A stretch of 51,297 nucleotides of DNA from Candidatus Hodarchaeum mangrovi (GTDB lineage Archaea; Asgardarchaeota; Heimdallarchaeia; Hodarchaeales; Hodarchaeaceae). Below are positions 34,050 through 42,021 of the stretch, piece by piece; position 1 is the first letter of the stretch; each line of letters starts with the position of its first letter. Where the stretch lies: positions 1 through 51,297 of the forward strand of contig JAEOUE010000032.1 in assembly GCA_016839515.1 (NCBI GenBank), in the 5' to 3' direction. The notes beneath the pieces are model-generated. The model was given only the letters and a program-made list of their open reading frames with translations. It had not been told where the DNA came from and ran no database searches. The position numbers and the translations under genes were made by a program.

Positions 34050-35105
34050 TTATACATCAAGCTCAAGCATTTTTGATATTGGCATTTCATAAATAAAATT
34101 CTGACCTAATCTTGTTAAAATCTGTGCTATCTCCTGTTCCCATAGACCTGCGCGAATTATTAAATGAGACCCTAAAAAGAAATCTAGGGGTAACCGTGTG
34201 TATATTTGACTAATATCATAGGTTTGCTTGTAAGTACTCAAGATTAAAGGTACCCAAGATCGAGTGATGGAATGAATTAGAGCAGAGTAATCAGTTATAA
34301 TATTAAAATTTCGAGCAACATGTTCTTGAACAGCGTGACTAATTATATATGCAACGTCATCCATTCTATCTAATCCAGGTAACATGATTGCATCAATCCA
34401 TGCAATTTGTCCTGGAGAGATTAGGATGTTACTCATATGACTATCGCCATGAATATAATCTACTCCACCTTTTGATTGCTCCAAAATCTCCATCCAAAAA
34501 TTTAAAAATTCCTCAGTAATAGTTCCAGATAACACATCAATTAAAGGTTTATATAAAGCAGTATTAGCTGGCTTTTTCTTAGATGGACCATGTAAACGGG
34601 CAAGTGAATACCCCGCATATCCCCATAAGTCAGCTGGTTCTACTCCAAACTGAAGAAGTGGAGTGAAGCCACTAAGAAATTCCAATATTAAAGCTTGCAC
34701 CTCTGGAATTACATGAATTACTTGAGGGGCAAAAACTTGATCTGGAAATCGTTTAATTTGATGTGGTAGCTCGTGGTTCTTCTTCCAATTTTCCCAGTCA
34801 ACTTGACGTATTTTTAATAGTTCAGAAAGTTGTTTGGCATTCTCAACCTCTGTTTCTAAGTCCTTTGCGAATTTTATTACAATTCCCCCATCAATTATTC
34901 CTGCTAGTGCTGTTGAGAGAGCTGCTTCAATAACATAAGTCTTTCCTCCAGCTCCAGTAAAACAGTCTATTTTTTTTATCTTAGTATCAGAGATTCTTCC
35001 AGTTGTTACTTGTATATTTCGAGTAATTTGTTCACTTGATTGAAGGATAATCGATCTTACTTTTTCACTAATTCGCTTCTGTTTCTCAGGTGAATCTAAA
35101 TCCAT
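34050..35105 (-). CDS. APH/choline-kinase-like phosphotransferase
   Basis: 351 residues from the ATG at 35105. Kinase-like fold: lysine in IVIKFAK (about 78), Brenner-type catalytic loop YIHGDSHMSN (HGD at 219-221, Asn226) and metal-binding Asp238 in IAWIDAI. These are the APH family signatures. Real antibiotic resistance is unlikely; archaeal members phosphorylate small molecules or act like Bud32 relatives. An in-frame start at 35153 would overlap the preceding gene by 38 bases; the chosen ATG has GAGGTAG at the right distance, embedded in the stop of the acyl-CoA synthetase gene, so the two are coupled. Its substrate is unknown. Confidence 0.78.
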   Translation of the reverse strand: MDLDSPEKQKRISEKVRSIILQSSEQITRNIQVTTGRISDTKIKKIDCFTGAGGKTYVIEAALSTALAGIIDGGIVIKFAKDLETEVENAKQLSELLKIRQVDWENWKKNHELPHQIKRFPDQVFAPQVIHVIPEVQALILEFLSGFTPLLQFGVEPADLWGYAGYSLARLHGPSKKKPANTALYKPLIDVLSGTITEEFLNFWMEILEQSKGGVDYIHGDSHMSNILISPGQIAWIDAIMLPGLDRMDDVAYIISHAVQEHVARNFNIITDYSALIHSITRSWVPLILSTYKQTYDISQIYTRLPLDFFLGSHLIIRAGLWEQEIAQILTRLGQNFIYEMPISKMLELDV

Positions 35106-35115
35106 ATAAACTACC

Positions 35116-36513
35116 TCAATGAAGAAACTGGCGTAAAATATTTCCTCGTTCAACTAATGCATTAATTCCATCAACAGCATCCTCAGCAGTTTTAAATACT
35201 GGAATGCCATATCTTTCAAATTCCGAATTAACAGTTGGATCAGGAAGATTATAAATTAAAATAGGTTTTTGTGGAAATTCTCTCCGTAATAATTCGATTC
35301 GTGCCGGTGCATCCTTTGATACAGTAGGAGCATCAGTACGTGGTACAATAATTATTCCAGATACATTATTCTGTTTTAAAAATATTTTAGATATTTGTAC
35401 TATTACTTCTGTTGTGGCACTTCCAGTTAAATCAAGGAAAGATAATGCTTTGTTTCCTTTTCCTCGTGATAATGATGTCTGAACACCTTGTTTTGAAATT
35501 ACCGCCTCGGCCTCATTAACTGCTTCTTCAGAAAGCACAGCTAATTCAAGATTATATCGATTCATTCGATAAAGGGCCATTGCTGCAGGACCCCCTGTGT
35601 TAGCCACTAAAGCAATATATCTTCCAAAGATCGCAGGAGGTTGAGTATACAATGCTTTTATTGAATTTACAAACTGACTTGTACTATCACACTGTATAAT
35701 ACCTGAACGTTTTAAAATCTCTTTATAAATGCCTGTAGGACTTGCGACAGCTCCTGTATGGCTTCTCGCAGCCATTGTAACCTCTTCGGTCATTGGTAAT
35801 TTTAGAGCAACTATTGGTTTCTTTCGAGCTACAGCTTGAGAAACTTTAATGAACTTCCTACCTGCTTTAATCCCTTCTAAATAAGCTCCTATTACATGAG
35901 TTCCAGGATCTGACCCAAAATACTGGAGAAAATCTGTTTCATTAAGATCAGCTCCATTACCATATGAGACAAAACGTCTTAAGCCAATATTATTTTGTTG
36001 AAGAACAAGCAGTAGATCAATAGCTAAAGATCCAGATTGGCTGATCAAAGAAACATGGCCTTGTTTTGGTAACTCAAAGTTGGGAAATAGAGTATTAACA
36101 TTAGTCTGTGTATCAATAAGTCCTAAGCAATTTGGACCAATCAACCTTGAATCGCCCAACGCTTTAACTAGAGCAGCTTGTAAATCATCCCTTCCTATTT
36201 CAGAAAATCCAGCTGTGATACAAACAATGGCAGGTATTCCTCGTTTGGAACATTCCGCAACCGATTTAATAGCTAATTTAGTAGGTAAAACGACAATTGC
36301 AAGGTCTGGAACCTCAGGTAAATCAAATACACTAGGATAACATTTAATTCCCATTATTTCAGTAACTTTAGGGTTTATAGGATAGATTCGACCATGAAAA
36401 GGGACAACAAAATGATTAAAAATGAGTCTTCCGTATTTTTTTTCATCAGAGGATGCTCCTAGTATTGCCACTGATCTTGGTTCAAAGAAAAAGTCTAGCA
36501 CTCCATATTCCAA
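35116..36513 (-). CDS. acdA: ADP-forming acetyl/acyl-CoA synthetase alpha subunit
   Basis: 465 residues. Domains in order: CoA-binding Rossmann domain (PRSVAILGASSDEKKYG), a succinyl-CoA-synthetase-like ligase domain (LISQSGSLA) with phospho-acceptor His252 in ARSHTGAVA, and the third alpha domain to the C-terminus. The beta (ATP-grasp) subunit is not fused, and none lies in the window. The enzyme forms ATP from acyl-CoA, ADP and phosphate, a common energy step in archaea using peptides. Branched or aryl acyl-CoA could be substrates, in line with the leucine operon elsewhere. The start is TTG at 36513 or GTG at 36501. It is coupled to the kinase gene. Confidence 0.93.
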   Translation of the reverse strand: MEYGVLDFFFEPRSVAILGASSDEKKYGRLIFNHFVVPFHGRIYPINPKVTEIMGIKCYPSVFDLPEVPDLAIVVLPTKLAIKSVAECSKRGIPAIVCITAGFSEIGRDDLQAALVKALGDSRLIGPNCLGLIDTQTNVNTLFPNFELPKQGHVSLISQSGSLAIDLLLVLQQNNIGLRRFVSYGNGADLNETDFLQYFGSDPGTHVIGAYLEGIKAGRKFIKVSQAVARKKPIVALKLPMTEEVTMAARSHTGAVASPTGIYKEILKRSGIIQCDSTSQFVNSIKALYTQPPAIFGRYIALVANTGGPAAMALYRMNRYNLELAVLSEEAVNEAEAVISKQGVQTSLSRGKGNKALSFLDLTGSATTEVIVQISKIFLKQNNVSGIIIVPRTDAPTVSKDAPARIELLRREFPQKPILIYNLPDPTVNSEFERYGIPVFKTAEDAVDGINALVERGNILRQFLH

Positions 36514-36934
36514 CCAACAATATCTTATTCAAAGTTATTTATTAATGACTTTGAGTTTTTAACTAAAAAATCTAAGAGACAGTGTTCCTTTCAGGTACAT
36601 TTAATAAATTCTCATTGGTCTTAAATAAAGTACTTGTTTATACAAGGTGAATAATTTTTTAAAATATTATTTAGAGGAAGTTCTCATTTCTTTCACGATC
36701 CGAGCAACATGAGAAGGAATTGCCTCTAATTTGGGAAATTTAACCATATTATTAATAGATTAACTCAATACTTATTTTAATTCTCTGAGTACAATAAATT
36801 ATATCCCAAAGACTGATTTCAGAAAATATTCCCCCCTTTGTTTGGAAGAAGTATTCTTATTTTAGCTAAAATAAAGGTACATTCAATTATAAAGATGGAA
36901 GGACACTAAAATATCAGCCCAGAAACTTAAATAT
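36514..36934. other. 421-bp intergenic region between divergent genes
   Basis: Mostly AT-rich sequence without recognised elements. It contains a 26-codon minus-strand frame (36667-36747) of less AT-biased sequence. No tRNA-like fold was seen. Confidence 0.5.
36667..36747 (-). CDS. Candidate 26-residue small protein
   Basis: The frame reads MVKFPKLEAIPSHVARIVKE and continues six more residues to a TAA. Its sequence is less AT-biased than the flanks, charged and amphipathic, and the ATG is closed upstream by an in-frame stop (TAA) five codons away. No clear ribosome binding site is present; a leaderless transcript is possible. It could also be a relic of a longer gene. Coding status is uncertain. 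Confidence 0.3.
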   Translation of the reverse strand: MVKFPKLEAIPSHVARIVKEMRTSSK

Positions 36935-37588
36935 TTGTATAATTTAGATAAAAACGGTTTAGAACTATCTCTACAAACGATATTATTAAATTTAAATCCA
37001 ACTATACTAATTCTCTGGAGTTCAATAAATATTATTATTCCTATAATTACTCTATTTTATTATTTCTGGCAGTTTGAGTTTTACCATCCTTTATTCTGGA
37101 TATTTATTCCTGATTCCTATACTTTTGCTATTATGTTTGGAATTTTTATAATTCTAACACTTGGATTCAAAAAGAATATTCAAATCCTAAATATAATCAC
37201 TTTCATAGGTCTAGTCAAAGTATTTTTTGGTTATATAACTCTATTTCTCCTAATCCCTTCATTTTTTGATATAGTGTCTTTAACAGCGCATAGTTTCGAA
37301 TTAATTGAAGGATTAACTCTTTTACCCTTCATAAGAACTGATTTACAAAATTATATCTTTAGTGCAGGAATCCTAATACTTGATTGGTTCATGGATTTCA
37401 ATCCTTTTATTCTACCCACCCTCGCCTTGTACCCATTTCATGAACAATATAATCTGAATCCTACATCTCCATTTATTGGTATTTTTTTTCTTGTTTTTAG
37501 CTTTTTAATATTTAGTTTACTAATTATGATCAAATTTCTCAGGTGGAATCATTCTAAAACTCCTATAAAGTTTATTGAAACTCTTTAA
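36935..37588 (+). CDS. Polytopic membrane protein, unknown
   Basis: 217 residues with about five hydrophobic segments (near 23-45, 50-75, 85-110, 140-160 and 180-205) and short polar loops. Aromatic residues (F, Y, W) are frequent, and there is no signature motif. The start is uncertain: TTG at 36935 is used, and the frame is open back to 36893, with a purine-rich GGAAGG at 36897. Family unknown. It is followed after 45 bp by a longin/roadblock-like gene in the same direction, so it could be its membrane partner. Confidence 0.55.
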   Translation: MYNLDKNGLELSLQTILLNLNPTILILWSSINIIIPIITLFYYFWQFEFYHPLFWIFIPDSYTFAIMFGIFIILTLGFKKNIQILNIITFIGLVKVFFGYITLFLLIPSFFDIVSLTAHSFELIEGLTLLPFIRTDLQNYIFSAGILILDWFMDFNPFILPTLALYPFHEQYNLNPTSPFIGIFFLVFSFLIFSLLIMIKFLRWNHSKTPIKFIETL

Positions 37589-37633
37589 TCGACTTTATCC
37601 TAAATTTTAAAGAATTAAATAGGAATTAGTGAA

Positions 37634-38374
37634 ATGCTTGGTGTCAATATCATAACAAAAACCGGAATTTTAGTTTTTAGTCATGGTTTTACAAGTAGCT
37701 ATTACGAAGACGTTGATGAAGAATTACATGCTGGTATTATGACTGCAATTCTAAATGCAATTCGTGAAACTCAAAAAGAATCTATTATTTCCATCCGTCA
37801 ACGAGAAGATTATTTTTTTTTGCTTTATGAAGGTGTTTTAACGTTTGGAATTCTTCCAACCTCCGAAGAAGATCCAAAACTCCTTGAATTTTTAAGAAAA
37901 ATTGTTTTAAAATTTGAACTTATGTATACAAAGGAATTACATCAAGATGCTATTTTAGAACGTAAATATTTTGAAGAATTTCGTCCCATAGTAAAGAAAA
38001 TGTACAGTGAAATGGTTGAAATTGATACTAAACTCCTTGACAAAATTATGGTAATAATGAAAAATTCAACCTTTACTAATTATATTATTTATGAAACTGA
38101 ATTTTTTCATCCTGTTTTCAAAGCTATTTTAGAACCAAATTTGAATTTTCACGCAGATAGGCTAACCCAGGTTTTTAGACATATTATGGATTTTGGTTTA
38201 AGAATTAATCAAAATTTTATTTCGGGAGAATTTAATTTTGAAGAAATCACCATGCATACTTTGAAAACACCTTCCCATTGTATTGCAATTTTTAATACAA
38301 ATGGACAGAGAGAAAGGGAATCCATAAGAAAGGAAATAAATCAGTTAAAAAGGAAAATTTGGGAATTAAATTAA
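37634..38374 (+). CDS. Asgard-type longin/roadblock-like protein, paralogue A
   Basis: 246 residues, homologous end to end with the convergent gene at 38371-39120. Shared elements: start LGVNI, the first strand pair (ILVFSHGF), the helix DVDEELHAGIMTAILNAI, and a C-terminal half with NYIIYETEF, FHAD and a closing charged helix (EINQLKRK). The N-terminal half resembles a longin domain (strand, strand, strand, helix); the C-terminal half (about 145-240) follows a roadblock/LC7 order. Such domains regulate small GTPases in eukaryotes. No GTPase is visible here. The TAA at 38372-38374 overlaps the partner's stop. Fold calls are by pattern only. Confidence 0.65.
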   Translation: MLGVNIITKTGILVFSHGFTSSYYEDVDEELHAGIMTAILNAIRETQKESIISIRQREDYFFLLYEGVLTFGILPTSEEDPKLLEFLRKIVLKFELMYTKELHQDAILERKYFEEFRPIVKKMYSEMVEIDTKLLDKIMVIMKNSTFTNYIIYETEFFHPVFKAILEPNLNFHADRLTQVFRHIMDFGLRINQNFISGEFNFEEITMHTLKTPSHCIAIFNTNGQRERESIRKEINQLKRKIWELN

Positions 38375-39120
38375 TCCACACTAATAAATTTAGATTTTAA
38401 TCTATTAATTTCATTCATGGTTTTTTCATGTAAATGAGACATAGTAATACAGATCACAAGATATTTTTCAAATTGCTCAACAATAATCCAATAACTTGAA
38501 CCCAGATTGAATGTTAGCTGAGTTATTGGATATTTAATTTTATAACTAGCTTCCAATATTGATTTACACATTAAAGCAACAGTATTCGCATGGGAATAAA
38601 GTTCTGGAATAGAGATCGTGGTAAAAACTTGGTGTAAATGGGGTTTTTCAAGGATAATATAATCCGAAAATAAAGAATCCTCCATAATCTCAATGATTTT
38701 TGATAATCCGACCACATCAATCGAAATTAAATTATCATACTTAGTTTCAAGATATTTATGAAAGTTCTGAAAGTCATTATCATCAAATTCACTAATCTCT
38801 GATGATAGTAAATCTTGAAATTGCGTCTCAAAATCTATTAATGTTGAATTAGCAAAAACTTCCTCCTTAAGATCATTTTCATAACTGAAGAAAAGACCAT
38901 AAGCAAACTTCCCTTCTACAATGTGAACGAAATATTTTCCTTGATCTATGGTTGTGATTTCTGTTTTAATATCTGAATTAGAACTACTTTCCTTGACTGC
39001 ATTTAAGACTGCAGTCATAAGACCCGCTCTTAAATCCTCATCAACATCTGAAAATCCTGGTACAAAAAAGTGAGAAAATAACAAAAGACCATCTTTTAGA
39101 GTGATATTGACACCAAGCAC
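38371..39120 (-). CDS. Asgard-type longin/roadblock-like protein, paralogue B
   Basis: 249 residues. It aligns with paralogue A from first to last residue: LGVNI, GLLLFSHFF, DVDEDLRAGLMTAVLNAV, DYIILE and EINRLKSK. The start is GTG at 39120, which gives the same LGVN beginning as paralogue A and has GAGGAT 8 bases upstream; the in-frame TTG at 39135 lies inside that ribosome binding site. The C-terminal half looks roadblock-like. Divergence from A is high, so the duplication is old. The two genes point at each other and overlap by four bases at their stops. Function is probably regulatory or scaffold; unproven. Confidence 0.65.
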   Translation of the reverse strand: MLGVNITLKDGLLLFSHFFVPGFSDVDEDLRAGLMTAVLNAVKESSSNSDIKTEITTIDQGKYFVHIVEGKFAYGLFFSYENDLKEEVFANSTLIDFETQFQDLLSSEISEFDDNDFQNFHKYLETKYDNLISIDVVGLSKIIEIMEDSLFSDYIILEKPHLHQVFTTISIPELYSHANTVALMCKSILEASYKIKYPITQLTFNLGSSYWIIVEQFEKYLVICITMSHLHEKTMNEINRLKSKFISVD

Positions 39121-39202
39121 TGCAAAAATCCTCAAAAAATACTATTTTTTTCACTTGATTCTAACATTCTAGCTTAAGACTTTCGCTAAGATTAAAATTT
39201 AT

Positions 39203-39212
39203 CTATAAAAAA
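39203..39212 (+). promoter_or_regulatory. Possible TATA box for larC-larB
   Basis: TCTATAAAAA lies about 25-34 bases before the larC ATG at 39237. A transcript would have a very short leader, although GTGAG at 39225-39229 could still serve as a ribosome binding site. Weak call from sequence only. Confidence 0.35.
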
Positions 39213-39236
39213 GCAATTAATCAAGTGAGTCTATAA

Positions 39237-40463
39237 ATGCGAATGTTAATTTTCGATCCTAGAATCTCGGGAGCTGCAGGTGACCTTTTAATTGCTGCTT
39301 TATTAGATATGAATTCTTCTAAATTTCGATTGGAGTTTTGTACACTTCTTAAAGAGCTTTTAATAAAAATTGATCCACAATTTGATATATTACATTCGGT
39401 AATAACAAAAAAAGGAATTGCTGGAACACAGATTAAAACTAAATCAAGTACTTACTTTCAGCCTCAAGAATTAACTGATCATATAACCTCCCTTGGAAAT
39501 TCGTTAAATCTATCTAAACCTGCTTTGAATCTTGCATTGAATGCAATAAATTTCATTATAGAAGCAGAATTAAAAGTGCATAATAAAGATTCAATTAACA
39601 ACACTCATTTACATGAATTAGCTTCGACAGATACACTTTTTGATATTTTGGGTTTTTCTTATCTTTTTGATAAACTTGGGTTAAATTCTTATAAACTTAT
39701 TCTACTCCCAATAGCAATTGGAGGAGGAATTATAGCCATATCTCATGGAAAGGTCTCTGTTCCTGCTCCTGCAACATTAGAAATAATAAAAAAAGCTAAC
39801 TTAATGGTTATTGGAGGACCTATTGAAAAGGAACTGCTAACACCTACAGGTGCAGCTTTATTAGCAGCTTTGAATGCTCAACCATGTACAAATATTCCAT
39901 TGATCACTGTACAAAACTATGGAAGAAGTTTGGGGACTAGAAATTATGAAAGTGAGATAATTCCTTTTCTACAAATATTGGAAGGAACTGAAGTTCAAGA
40001 ATTTCTTCAAGAAGATATCATTATTTTAGAAACAAATGTTGATGATGTTGATGGAGAGATTCTTGGGTATCTCTTTGATCTCCTTTATCAGGAACAATTA
40101 GTTTTGGATCTTTCTATGATTAATACTATTACCAAGAAAAATCGCCCAGGAATGTTAATACGTGCCATTGTTAAACCTATAAATGCTCATCAAGTCACAA
40201 ATATTCTAATTCGTCATTTAGGAACACTAGGAGTACGAATCTTACCTAGTACACGACATATAATTCCCAGACGCATAGAAACACATCATATTACTCTTAA
40301 TGGTATGAAAGAGTCAATCCAAGTAAAGAAGGGGTTTATAAAAGATGAGCTTATTTCTGAAAAGATCGAATTTGAAGATATTAAACGTCTTGCAAAGAAA
40401 AAGAAAAAAACTTTACGAGAAATACGTCAACAAATCCATTCTGATATGAAACGGGAGACTTGA
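39237..40463 (+). CDS. larC: Nickel-pincer cofactor biosynthesis protein LarC
   Basis: 408 residues, a complete LarC. It begins with the DPRISGAAGD motif typical of the family, has HLHELASTDTLFDILG, the glycine-rich IGGGII and HGKVSVPAPAT segments, TPTGAALL, and the C-terminal domain ETNVDDVDGEILGYL. LarC inserts nickel into the pincer cofactor of lactate racemase-type enzymes. In Lactobacillus plantarum larC is made by a programmed frameshift; here it is one continuous frame. larB follows after 4 bp. Neither larE (sulfur insertion) nor larA (the enzyme) is in the window, so the pathway must be completed elsewhere. Confidence 0.93.
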   Translation: MRMLIFDPRISGAAGDLLIAALLDMNSSKFRLEFCTLLKELLIKIDPQFDILHSVITKKGIAGTQIKTKSSTYFQPQELTDHITSLGNSLNLSKPALNLALNAINFIIEAELKVHNKDSINNTHLHELASTDTLFDILGFSYLFDKLGLNSYKLILLPIAIGGGIIAISHGKVSVPAPATLEIIKKANLMVIGGPIEKELLTPTGAALLAALNAQPCTNIPLITVQNYGRSLGTRNYESEIIPFLQILEGTEVQEFLQEDIIILETNVDDVDGEILGYLFDLLYQEQLVLDLSMINTITKKNRPGMLIRAIVKPINAHQVTNILIRHLGTLGVRILPSTRHIIPRRIETHHITLNGMKESIQVKKGFIKDELISEKIEFEDIKRLAKKKKKTLREIRQQIHSDMKRET

Positions 40464-40467
40464 AGAC

Positions 40468-41253
40468 TTGAATGAAATTGAACAAATATTATCAGATTTT
40501 AAATCGAATAAAATAACTCTTGAAGAAGCCAAAAAATTACTAAGGCTTTTCAGCTTAGAATTCATTGAAAATGAAGTTACTCTTGATTCAGGACGTTTTA
40601 AACGCAAAGGAATACCTGAAGTAATTTATGCGGAAAAAAAGAGTCCAGAAACGGTTAGAAAAATAATTCAAACTCATTTGAAAGAAAATTCATCAATTTT
40701 AGTCTCACGAGTACTAGAAAAACATCTTGGAATTATTAAAACTAATTTTGCAGAGCAATATAATATCCAAATTTCACCCCAATTTGAACCTTATTCGGTA
40801 ATTGTAGCAACAAAAGATTATCAATTTCAAAAATCAGTAAATAAAATCGGAATTCTCACTGCAGGAACTTCTGACATACCTGTTGCTGAAGAAGTCAAAG
40901 CCATTGCCAAAATGATGGGAGTAAGTACTATACAGTTTAATGATGTAGGAATTGCAGGAGTTCATAGAATTTTTGAACCATTAAAAACAATGCTACAAGA
41001 AAATGTCCGAGTTATTGTAGCAATTGCTGGGATGGAAGGAGCTTTACCTGCGATAGTCACAAGTTTAGTTCAAATTCCAGTAATTGGAGTTCCCACATCT
41101 GTAGGATATGGTTATGGAGGAAAAGGAGAAGCAGCTTTATTAACGATGTTACAAACTTGCTCTCCAGGTCTAGTAGTAGTAAATATAGATAATGGTATAA
41201 ATGCTGGCGCAACAGCGGCATTAATCATAAAACAGATTGAAGAAAAAGCATGA
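40468..41253 (+). CDS. larB: Nickel-pincer cofactor biosynthesis protein LarB
   Basis: 261 residues. The C-terminal half is related to AIR carboxylase PurE: AGTSDIPVAEE, GVAGVHR-like GIAGVHRIF, AIAGMEGALPAI and GVPTSVGYGYGGKGEAALLTML, all diagnostic for LarB. It carboxylates and hydrolyses nicotinic acid adenine dinucleotide to give the dicarboxylated nucleotide. The start is TTG at 40468 with GGGAG about 10 bases upstream, immediately after the larC stop, so the two are coupled. Together with LarC it implies a Ni-pincer enzyme such as a lactate or other hydroxyacid racemase. Confidence 0.94.
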   Translation: MNEIEQILSDFKSNKITLEEAKKLLRLFSLEFIENEVTLDSGRFKRKGIPEVIYAEKKSPETVRKIIQTHLKENSSILVSRVLEKHLGIIKTNFAEQYNIQISPQFEPYSVIVATKDYQFQKSVNKIGILTAGTSDIPVAEEVKAIAKMMGVSTIQFNDVGIAGVHRIFEPLKTMLQENVRVIVAIAGMEGALPAIVTSLVQIPVIGVPTSVGYGYGGKGEAALLTMLQTCSPGLVVVNIDNGINAGATAALIIKQIEEKA

Positions 41254-41346
41254 AAAACAAGTAGATTAATTAATTTTACTTAAAACAACAGGCAAAAAAT
41301 CTATCAAACCGTCAGAGAAAGTGTTTTAATTGAAGGTGTAAATGAT

Positions 41347-42021
41347 ATGACTGAAAAAAAAGTGAATGAAAAAGAAATTCATGAAACAAAATCAAATAAT
41401 AACGAAAAGGATCAGATGGACCAAATATCCAATTCTGATAAAGAAACAGAAAAAAAAGATCAGTCTAAAAAGAAATATATTTTTAATTGTACAAAGTGTG
41501 GACAATGTTGCGAGAAAAGAGAAACAGTTCCATTGTCGTTGGCCGATATTCGATCATGGTCAAAATCAGGTATTTTTAATGCTGTATATCCTCATATTAA
41601 AATTAAAACTTTTCAAACAGATAATAAGAATCAATATATTGCTCTTGTTCTTGAAGGAACAGAAAAAGGATGCCCATTGTTTGACCAAGAAAACAAATTG
41701 TGCAATATATATCATTCGATGCCTTTAGAATGTAAAGCTTTTCCTTTAGGATTCAATGGACAAAATTATTACATTAAAGATAAGACAGTTCCTGGACTAG
41801 GTCAAGGTACTATGACTAAAGAAAGATTAATCGAAGATCGAGATAATGCTAGGGAAGATTTTGAAGCACGTCTTGATACACAGATATTACTTCCTCTCCT
41901 ATATTCTGCTTTTATGCAAAATATAATTGAACAACAACAGCAAATTATGGAAGAGATGCCTCAAGAAAAGCGAGAACAACTGGAAGAATTGTTGAAAAAA
42001 CCAAAATCTGATACAAAATAA
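41347..42021 (+). CDS. YkgJ-like zinc/iron-chelating cysteine-cluster protein
   Basis: 224 residues. An acidic/lysine-rich tail of about 42 residues is followed by the CxxxCxxCC-type cluster: C48-x-x-C51-x-x-C54-C55 in NCTKCGQCCEKRE, with further cysteines C109, C119 and C129 (GCPLFD, LCNIY, ECKAFP). This is the pattern of YkgJ/PF03692 proteins, thought to chelate Fe or Zn; their role is poorly known. The C-terminus is helical. GGTG precedes the ATG with suitable spacing. Its TAA abuts the stop of the convergent gelsolin-domain gene with no base between. Located after larCB, but a 93-bp gap makes operon membership uncertain. Confidence 0.85.
   Translation: MTEKKVNEKEIHETKSNNNEKDQMDQISNSDKETEKKDQSKKKYIFNCTKCGQCCEKRETVPLSLADIRSWSKSGIFNAVYPHIKIKTFQTDNKNQYIALVLEGTEKGCPLFDQENKLCNIYHSMPLECKAFPLGFNGQNYYIKDKTVPGLGQGTMTKERLIEDRDNAREDFEARLDTQILLPLLYSAFMQNIIEQQQQIMEEMPQEKREQLEELLKKPKSDTK

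Noticed and set aside
34050-35153. Antibiotic resistance gene (aminoglycoside phosphotransferase)
   Set aside because: Only the general kinase fold motifs match; coupling to an acyl-CoA synthetase gene argues for a metabolic role.
39237-40463. Programmed frameshift in larC as in Lactobacillus
   Set aside because: The reading frame is continuous through both larC halves.
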